A stretch of 10,191 nucleotides of DNA from Spirochaetales bacterium (GTDB taxonomy: Bacteria; Spirochaetota; Spirochaetia; DSM-16054; Sediminispirochaetaceae): positions 1 through 10,191 of the forward strand of contig JAASTM010000038.1 of assembly GCA_021767325.1 (NCBI GenBank), given 5' to 3'. A program made the translations under genes and the position numbers. The notes beneath the pieces are model-generated. The model saw only the letters and a program-made list of their open reading frames with translations. It was not told the DNA's origin and ran no database searches. Positions 5,864 through 10,191 of the stretch are shown one piece after another (within the stretch, counting starts at the first letter, position 1; the number at the start of each line of letters is the position of its first letter).

Positions 5864-8001
5864 TGTACAAAAAAGTCCTTCTGGTAGAAGATGAAGCTTT
5901 AATCGCGCTTTCCGAAGCCCAGACCTTGAAAAAACACGGCTTTGAGGTTGAAATTGCGTACAGCGGCCGGCAGGCTATCGAGAAAACCGAGACAGATAAA
6001 AATATCACCCTCGTTCTGATGGATATTGATCTTGGAACCGGGATGGACGGAACCGAAGCCGCCGAGCAGATCATTAAATCGCGTGACCTGCCGATTGTGT
6101 TTCTGACCAGTCACACCGAAAAGGAGTATGTCGACCGGGTCGAGAAGATAACCGGCTACGGTTATATCATGAAAAACTCCGGCGAAATGGTGCTGATTCG
6201 CTCCATCAATATGGCTTTCAAGCTGTTCGAGGCACACCAGCGGCTTAAGGAGCGGGAGATTCGCTACAAAACCCTCTTCGACTCGGCGTATGAGGCAATT
6301 CTCATTATGGACTCGCACACCTTCATCGACTGCAACCACTCCGCTCTCCATATTTTCGGCTGTACTTCCAAGGATGAACTGATTGGGCGCAGGCCCTGGG
6401 AGTTCTCTCCCGAATATCAGGCCGACGGCAGGAGCTCGAAAACCGCGGCTGAGGAGCTGATCGAGGCCGCTTTGCGGGGCAATGCAGAGAATTTCTTCTG
6501 GACTCATCAGCGTAAGGACGGAACTACGTTTCAAGCCGAAGTTACTCTGAATCCGCTCGTGCTGGGAGAGGAAACCTATGTACAGGCGAACCTGCGGGGT
6601 GTCTTTGATAAGGAAGAGATTGAAAAGCAGATTGAGGAGGGAAAGGCCGTTTTCAAGACCTTCCTCAATCAAATTCCCGGGGCTACCTATGTCAAAGACA
6701 GTGACAACCGGATTGTGTTCTGCAACAAGCTGTTTGCCTCCATATTACAGGCTTCGCCAGAGGAGCTCGAAGGCAGGGACATTAGCGCTGATGTGCCCAG
6801 AGAGACCGAGAGGCAGTACGAAGCGGAAAACCGCTCGGTGCTTGAGAACGGGCGGATCATACAAACAGAAAGCGAGTTTCCGATCAACAACGAGAACACG
6901 TATTGGCTCACCTACAAATTTCCGATTCAGTTTGCCGGGCGTGCGATGGTTGGGGCTATCAGCATAGACCTCACCGCCCAGAAGCAGTTGGAAGAAAAAC
7001 TGCGTACCCGTGAACAGCAGTTCCGGGCTATTGCCGATTATACCTATGACTGGGAAGACTGGATCGGAACCGACGGCAGTCTGATCTGGGTGAATCCGGC
7101 CGTTGAAAGAATTTGCGGTTACACGCCTGAAGAGTGCTACCGGATGCAGGATTACCCCCTGCCCTTGATCCATCCCGCAGATCGGCATGAATCGAATGCT
7201 GAAATCGAGGAGGGGCTCAAGCATGAGACCACCTGCAACAACCGCGAACTACGCTGTATATGCAAGGACGGCAGCATAAAATGGATTTCGGTGAGCTGGC
7301 AGCCGATTTACGATGATAAGGGGCAGCACATCGGCACCCGGTCGAGCATGCGCGATATCACCGAAAACAAGGCTACCGAGGAAGAGTTGAACCACACTAT
7401 CCGGCAGAAAGAGTTTCTGCTGAAGGAGCTGAACCACCGGGTTAAAAACAACCTGGCAATGGTCTCGTCGCTGTTGAGTCTGAAGGACACTGCCCTCGGG
7501 AGTACAGTAGATTTATCCGATCTGAAGCACAGAGTCGACACGATTCGCATTATCCACGAAAAACTGAATTACAGCGAAGATTACGCCACGGTACAGCTGC
7601 GGGACTATATTCAGGATATTCTCGAAAGCATTTTTTCTTCATTCACCGATCAGCAGGTACAGATACGGAATGAGGTGGAAGATATCGACGTCTCTACTAA
7701 GGTTGCCATCCCCCTGGGTCTGATTACGAATGAAATTGCTACCAATGCAATGAAATACGGGTTTCATGAGGGGGAGCAGCCGGTATTTACGGTTGATTTT
7801 CGAAAACACCCCGAGGACCATAGCTACACTTTTATCCTCTCCAACAGTGGAGCCGAGTTTCCGGAAGATATCGATATCGAGACCAGTGAAACGCTGGGAC
7901 TCAAGCTGGTCTCGACCCTGGTTCTGCAGCTCGAAGGCAGCATCAATTTACAGCGCAGCCCCCATCCGGTGTTTACAATCGATTTTCCAATGCAGCTCTA
8001 A
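5863..8001 (+). CDS. Soluble receiver-PAS-PAS-PAS-HisKA_2 histidine kinase
   Basis: The 712-residue protein has no membrane segment and should be cytoplasmic. An N-terminal receiver domain (1-125) shows the acidic pair Glu9/Asp10, phospho-acceptor Asp54 in LVLMDIDLG, Thr82 in FLTSHTE and Lys104 in YIMKNS. Three PAS-type sensor regions follow, about 133-250, 262-372 and 383-502; the third includes LIWVNPAVERICGYTPEEC. The HisKA_2-type dimerisation helix carries phospho-acceptor His525 in LLKELNHRVKNNLAMVSSLLSL. The ATPase domain has the N-box ITNEIATNAMKYGF (Asn623) and the glycine motif LGLKLVSTL (678-686). Its D-box reads LSNSGAEFPED, with Asn661 where Asp is usual. The domain order (receiver first, kinase last) implies that an upstream phosphorelay or kinase modulates this protein, which then phosphorylates an unlinked regulator. 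No separate response regulator is in the window. Signals are unknown. Confidence 0.95.
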   Translation: MYKKVLLVEDEALIALSEAQTLKKHGFEVEIAYSGRQAIEKTETDKNITLVLMDIDLGTGMDGTEAAEQIIKSRDLPIVFLTSHTEKEYVDRVEKITGYGYIMKNSGEMVLIRSINMAFKLFEAHQRLKEREIRYKTLFDSAYEAILIMDSHTFIDCNHSALHIFGCTSKDELIGRRPWEFSPEYQADGRSSKTAAEELIEAALRGNAENFFWTHQRKDGTTFQAEVTLNPLVLGEETYVQANLRGVFDKEEIEKQIEEGKAVFKTFLNQIPGATYVKDSDNRIVFCNKLFASILQASPEELEGRDISADVPRETERQYEAENRSVLENGRIIQTESEFPINNENTYWLTYKFPIQFAGRAMVGAISIDLTAQKQLEEKLRTREQQFRAIADYTYDWEDWIGTDGSLIWVNPAVERICGYTPEECYRMQDYPLPLIHPADRHESNAEIEEGLKHETTCNNRELRCICKDGSIKWISVSWQPIYDDKGQHIGTRSSMRDITENKATEEELNHTIRQKEFLLKELNHRVKNNLAMVSSLLSLKDTALGSTVDLSDLKHRVDTIRIIHEKLNYSEDYATVQLRDYIQDILESIFSSFTDQQVQIRNEVEDIDVSTKVAIPLGLITNEIATNAMKYGFHEGEQPVFTVDFRKHPEDHSYTFILSNSGAEFPEDIDIETSETLGLKLVSTLVLQLEGSINLQRSPHPVFTIDFPMQL

Positions 8002-8138
8002 GGCCCCGACCGAACCACCTACGCCAACTGCACCAATTTCTCTATTTTTTATGTTTACTCCATATTTTTTGGACTCTTGACCCCTGACCGGGGTTGAAGC
8101 TTCTAATATATCTGCGTACATTTAAAGAGAAGGTTTAT

Positions 8139-8180
8139 ATGCTTCAATCATCCGGCCGCCATCGCGCGGCAACCATATAA
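8139..8180 (+). CDS. Possible 13-codon leader peptide
   Basis: ATG at 8139 opens a 13-codon frame, MLQSSGRHRAATI, ending at TAA 8178-8180. GAGAAGG at 8127-8133 lies 5 nt ahead, a good ribosome-binding site. The ORF ends 34 nt before the membrane-protein gene, and its middle codons coincide with a GC hairpin at 8155-8170. This is the layout of a translated upstream ORF that could influence a downstream gene. No run of one regulatory codon is seen, so classical amino-acid attenuation is not indicated. It may be a chance ORF. Confidence 0.3.
   Translation: MLQSSGRHRAATI
8155..8170 (+). promoter_or_regulatory. Small GC-rich hairpin in the 5' leader
   Basis: GCCGC (8155-8159) pairs with GCGGC (8166-8170) around a 6-nt loop. 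It sits inside the possible leader ORF, about 30 nt before the Shine-Dalgarno site of the next gene. It has no T-run and so is not a terminator. Confidence 0.35.
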
Positions 8181-8201
8181 ATCACATAATTCAAATATCT
8201 C

Positions 8202-8210
8202 AAGGAGGTG
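8202..8210 (+). promoter_or_regulatory. Near-perfect Shine-Dalgarno site
   Basis: AAGGAGGTG is fully complementary to the usual 3' end of 16S rRNA. Its GGAGG core lies 6 nt before the ATG at 8215. It fixes the start of the following gene and predicts strong translation, unless upstream structure or the leader ORF interferes. Confidence 0.85.
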
Positions 8211-8214
8211 TAGC

Positions 8215-8748
8215 ATGGCTACCCAAGATCCCAAAAATAGTTCTGATGAGCGTACACACAACACGCTCAGTACCAAACAGACCATCGGAGCCGGCGTAGG
8301 TATCGTGGTGCTGCTGGGGCTTCTGTTCTTCGGAACCCAGCAAAACGAACCGGCCGGAGCCACTCTAATTACCGATGAGTCCAAACCCGAACAATCAATC
8401 TATCAACAGAGTGCAATGGATTTAAATTATGAGGATGCACTTTTAAAGGAATACGACCATGGTTCATTAATTGAATTGGAAGGCAAAGTAAACTCTGTTT
8501 TAGAGGAACCGGTCAAAGGCGAAGGCAATGTGCTGTTGGATCTAGCCCAGGATGACAGCGCCGGGGCCGAAAACGTGAAGAGCCAGCAGGTGATGCTGGT
8601 GTATCCTGAAAAACAGGTGGATTTACCTGAACGGCAGAGCATCCATCTGTTCGGCCGTTACATCGGAACAGTAGAGTTCGAAACCTCGGTCGGCAGCACT
8701 CAGAAAGTACCGGCTATCCAGGTAGACTACCTCTCAGAAACCAGCTGA
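8215..8748 (+). CDS. Single-pass membrane protein with beta-rich, possibly OB-fold, external domain
   Basis: I do not recognise this 177-residue protein. Residues 1-22 are a polar tail rich in Ser, Thr, Asn and Asp. Residues 23-40 (IGAGVGIVVLLGLLFFG) form one transmembrane helix without a signal-peptidase site, so the rest should lie in the periplasm. Residues 44-70 are a flexible linker. From about 72 to the end is a compact beta-rich domain: ELEGKVNSVLEE, GNVLLDLAQ, QQVMLVYPEKQ, QSIHLFGRYIGT and VPAIQVDYLSE. A GKV strand, alternating hydrophobic strands, a G-Y-G turn and a final P-A-I strand are reminiscent of tRNA_anti-like/OB-fold domains, but this is an impression from pattern only. It has its own strong ribosome-binding site and terminator and so is probably monocistronic. 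Confidence 0.9.
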   Translation: MATQDPKNSSDERTHNTLSTKQTIGAGVGIVVLLGLLFFGTQQNEPAGATLITDESKPEQSIYQQSAMDLNYEDALLKEYDHGSLIELEGKVNSVLEEPVKGEGNVLLDLAQDDSAGAENVKSQQVMLVYPEKQVDLPERQSIHLFGRYIGTVEFETSVGSTQKVPAIQVDYLSETS

Positions 8749-8775
8749 ACCGCCCGCGCAGACGGATAAAACAAA

Positions 8776-8817
8776 GCACCCCCCGGTAGCAGCACAGCCG
8801 CCGGGGGGTGCATTTTT
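8776..8817 (+). terminator. Intrinsic terminator
   Basis: A perfect 11-bp stem (8776-8786 with 8801-8811), containing six C-G pairs in a row, closes a 14-nt loop. TTTTT follows at 8813-8817. It lies 27 bases after the membrane-protein stop and ends that transcription unit. The complementary strand also has a T-rich tail after the stem, so it could work weakly in both directions. Confidence 0.92.
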
Positions 8818-8903
8818 GTAGAAACGGGTTACATTTTGGTTAAAACTGTGGTACATTACTCAATTAAAGGTGTATACCTAATATCTGCATTTAGAATAAA
8901 ATA

Positions 8904-8909
8904 TATAAT
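8904..8909 (+). promoter_or_regulatory. Candidate -10 box (TATAAT) of the chemoreceptor gene
   Basis: A perfect TATAAT sits in an AT-rich stretch 22 nt before the ATG at 8932. No -35 near TTGACA is present at 16-18 nt. Transcription would start at about 8916, just before AAGGA (8919-8923), which lies 8 nt from the start codon. No sigma-28 (flagellar-type) motif was found. Confidence 0.4.
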
Positions 8910-8931
8910 AGTTTTAATAAGGATAGGAAAT

Positions 8932-10191
8932 ATGAAAATTAAAACACGCCTGATTCTATCAAATATATTCGTAGCGGTCGGTATGGTCGGTCTTATTCTG
9001 GTAATGTACGGGTACGGGAATATGGTCCGTCAGTACAGCAATCTCAAGCTGCAGGCGAACCAGATTACCACCAAGGTGTATCAGACCAACTCGGCCCTCA
9101 AATCGACCCTCTTCACCGATGATTTTCGCAGAGATTATGAGATTTTCCAAGAACATTTTGTCGATCTCAAAGACTCCATCTCCGCCTTTACCCAGCACGA
9201 GCTGTTCAAAGACATCTCCGAAAAGTCGCAGGAGACCGAGGGCGAGAAAAACGCCCTTACCCAGATAATGACAATGACCGAAGAAAAATATGCAGCGGCC
9301 GACGAGTCCGCGCAAAAACTGATGGCGAACTCAAAGAGCTACCTTCCGGGCCCGCTCGAAATAGATCAAGAGTTTTTCGAGGGCGAACTGTATCTGGTGA
9401 TGCGGGCCAGCCGCGAAATAGAAAACCTCACAATATACCTGGGCGACGTGTTCGAAACTACCGTCAACCGTGCCACCGACCGGATCGAAGAGGCGGCCAC
9501 CAGTCAGCTGAACAACATCCGTAACATTGCCACCGGCATTGCCATGCTCATCCTCATTCTGATAGTCGGCTTTCTGTATGCGGTCATTTTCAGCCTGCGT
9601 AAAAAGCTCGACGCCCTGCAGGGCTCCATCAGCATCATCGGCCAGGGCGATTTTACCCACCACATCGATCTGTCCGGCAAGGACGAACTGACCCAGCTGG
9701 GCGCTACAGTAAACAATTTTGTGGACGAGTTTTCGGAAATCATCGAAGAGGTAAAACACCGCGCCGCCGACACAGCCGCCCAAAAAGAGGAAGTAACCAG
9801 CGCAACTAACGAGTCTTCGGCGGCGGTGGAACAGATGAGCTCGAACATCACCTCCATCTCGGAGGAAATCGGCCGCCTGGTCGACCATATCGGCAGCTCC
9901 CGCACCTCGACCCAGCAGATTACGCAGCGAATCGGCGAGCTGGCCGAGAAAATCGAGACACAATCCTCAGCGGTAACCCAGTCTACCTCCTCCGTCGAGG
10001 AGATGAGCGCCAGCATAGAAAACGTCAACACCATCAGTGATCAACGGAAAGAGGCCACCGATCAGCTGGTGGAAATCGTCGAGAACACCGACGCCAAGCT
10101 CAGCGAAACCGCCGAACTGATTAGCCAGAACGCCGACGACACCAACCGCATCCTCGAGATCATCGGCATCATCAACAACGTGGCCAGCAAA
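8932..10191 (+). CDS. Methyl-accepting chemotaxis protein (partial, 3' end missing)
   Basis: The first 420 codons are open to the window edge. Transmembrane helix 1 is at about 9-27, and a mostly helical periplasmic sensor of about 170 residues lies at 28-198, with no Cache or PAS signature that I can see. Transmembrane helix 2 is at about 199-221 (IAMLILILIVGFLYAVIF). A HAMP domain spans about 222-275 (LDALQGSISIIGQGDFTHHIDLSGKDELTQLG). The cytoplasmic signalling coiled coil starts near 285 (TNESSAAVEQMSSNITSISEEI; STSSVEEMSASIENV). The window stops in IIGIINNVASK, immediately before the family's highly conserved hairpin tip that contacts CheA and CheW. The protein should sense a periplasmic or membrane signal and control flagellar rotation; the ligand cannot be inferred. 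The terminator upstream and its own -10 box suggest an independent unit. Confidence 0.96.
   Translation, partial: MKIKTRLILSNIFVAVGMVGLILVMYGYGNMVRQYSNLKLQANQITTKVYQTNSALKSTLFTDDFRRDYEIFQEHFVDLKDSISAFTQHELFKDISEKSQETEGEKNALTQIMTMTEEKYAAADESAQKLMANSKSYLPGPLEIDQEFFEGELYLVMRASREIENLTIYLGDVFETTVNRATDRIEEAATSQLNNIRNIATGIAMLILILIVGFLYAVIFSLRKKLDALQGSISIIGQGDFTHHIDLSGKDELTQLGATVNNFVDEFSEIIEEVKHRAADTAAQKEEVTSATNESSAAVEQMSSNITSISEEIGRLVDHIGSSRTSTQQITQRIGELAEKIETQSSAVTQSTSSVEEMSASIENVNTISDQRKEATDQLVEIVENTDAKLSETAELISQNADDTNRILEIIGIINNVASK

Larger units (their letters stand above)
8002..8214. promoter_or_regulatory. Intergenic region with T-tracts, candidate promoter, leader ORF and hairpin
   Basis: After the kinase stop there is no convincing intrinsic terminator. 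The segment holds two runs of six T (8045-8050 and 8065-8070). A small GC hairpin follows, ACCCC at 8080-8084 and GGGGT at 8090-8094, without a following T-run. An 8-base palindrome GAAGCTTC lies at 8096-8103. A possible promoter is TTGACC (8077-8082) with TCTAAT (8102-8107), but the 19-nt spacer is longer than usual. The transcript from it would contain the short leader ORF and hairpin listed below. Confidence 0.4.

Noticed and set aside
5899..6672. Minus-strand open frame of 257 codons inside the kinase
   Set aside because: It is antisense to receiver and PAS coding sequence with intact motifs; no family resemblance of its own.
8076..8098. Hairpin after the kinase gene as an intrinsic terminator
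   Set aside because: The stem is only 5 strong pairs plus wobbles and no T-run follows it; the nearby T-tracts lie upstream of the stem.
8819..8931. Sigma-28 (flagellar-type) promoter for the chemoreceptor
   Set aside because: TAAAACT at 8841-8847 is suggestive, but no GCCGATAA-like -10 follows at the right distance; the TATAAT box is a better explanation.
9331..9963. Minus-strand open frame of 210 codons inside the chemoreceptor
   Set aside because: It mirrors the HAMP and coiled-coil coding region, and the plus-strand reading is unmistakable.

Overview
The window looks like chromosomal DNA of a free-living spirochaete (Spirochaeta/Alkalispirochaeta-like). The main reasons are the soluble receiver-PAS-HisKA_2 kinase, whose receiver domain has motifs I associate with spirochaetal kinases (FLTSHTEKEY, YGYIMKNSGE, SINMAFKLFEAH), and a full-length transmembrane chemoreceptor. 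Coding regions are fairly GC-rich and the short intergenic gaps are clearly more AT-rich. This assignment rests on protein resemblance from memory, not on a search. I see no mobile element, tRNA, rRNA or CRISPR array.

Layout. (1) 1-599, minus, cut by the window edge: an exported protein with a charged N-terminal helix, a long Pro/Glu-rich linker and the start of a C-terminal domain. (2) 725-2396, plus: a two-gene operon of an isochorismatase-fold cysteine hydrolase and an exported serine beta-lactamase-family hydrolase. (3) 2388-5709, minus: a translationally coupled pair of an ATP-grasp ligase followed by a CocE/NonD (peptidase S15-like) alpha/beta hydrolase. The hydrolase converges on the beta-lactamase-family gene with a 9-base overlap of the 3' ends. 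(4) 5863-8001, plus: a cytoplasmic receiver-PAS-PAS-PAS-histidine kinase, divergent from the ATP-grasp gene. A possible 55-residue membrane peptide lies in the gap, its stop overlapping the kinase start codon. (5) 8215-8748, plus: a single-pass membrane protein with a beta-rich, possibly OB-fold, external domain. It is preceded by a possible 13-codon leader peptide and followed by a strong intrinsic terminator. (6) 8932-10191, plus, cut by the window edge: a methyl-accepting chemotaxis protein.

How the genes fit together. Four neighbouring genes (725-5709) encode enzymes that make or break amide/ester-type bonds: one predicted ligase and three hydrolases, one of them exported. The ligase-hydrolase pair is the clearest candidate for an undescribed pathway, because the two enzymes are translationally coupled and have chemically opposite predicted activities. 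The right half is sensory (histidine kinase, chemoreceptor) with an uncharacterised membrane protein between them. Two genes (isochorismatase-like and kinase) share the same start arrangement, a TATACT box exactly 8 nt before the ATG, which suggests leaderless or nearly leaderless transcripts.
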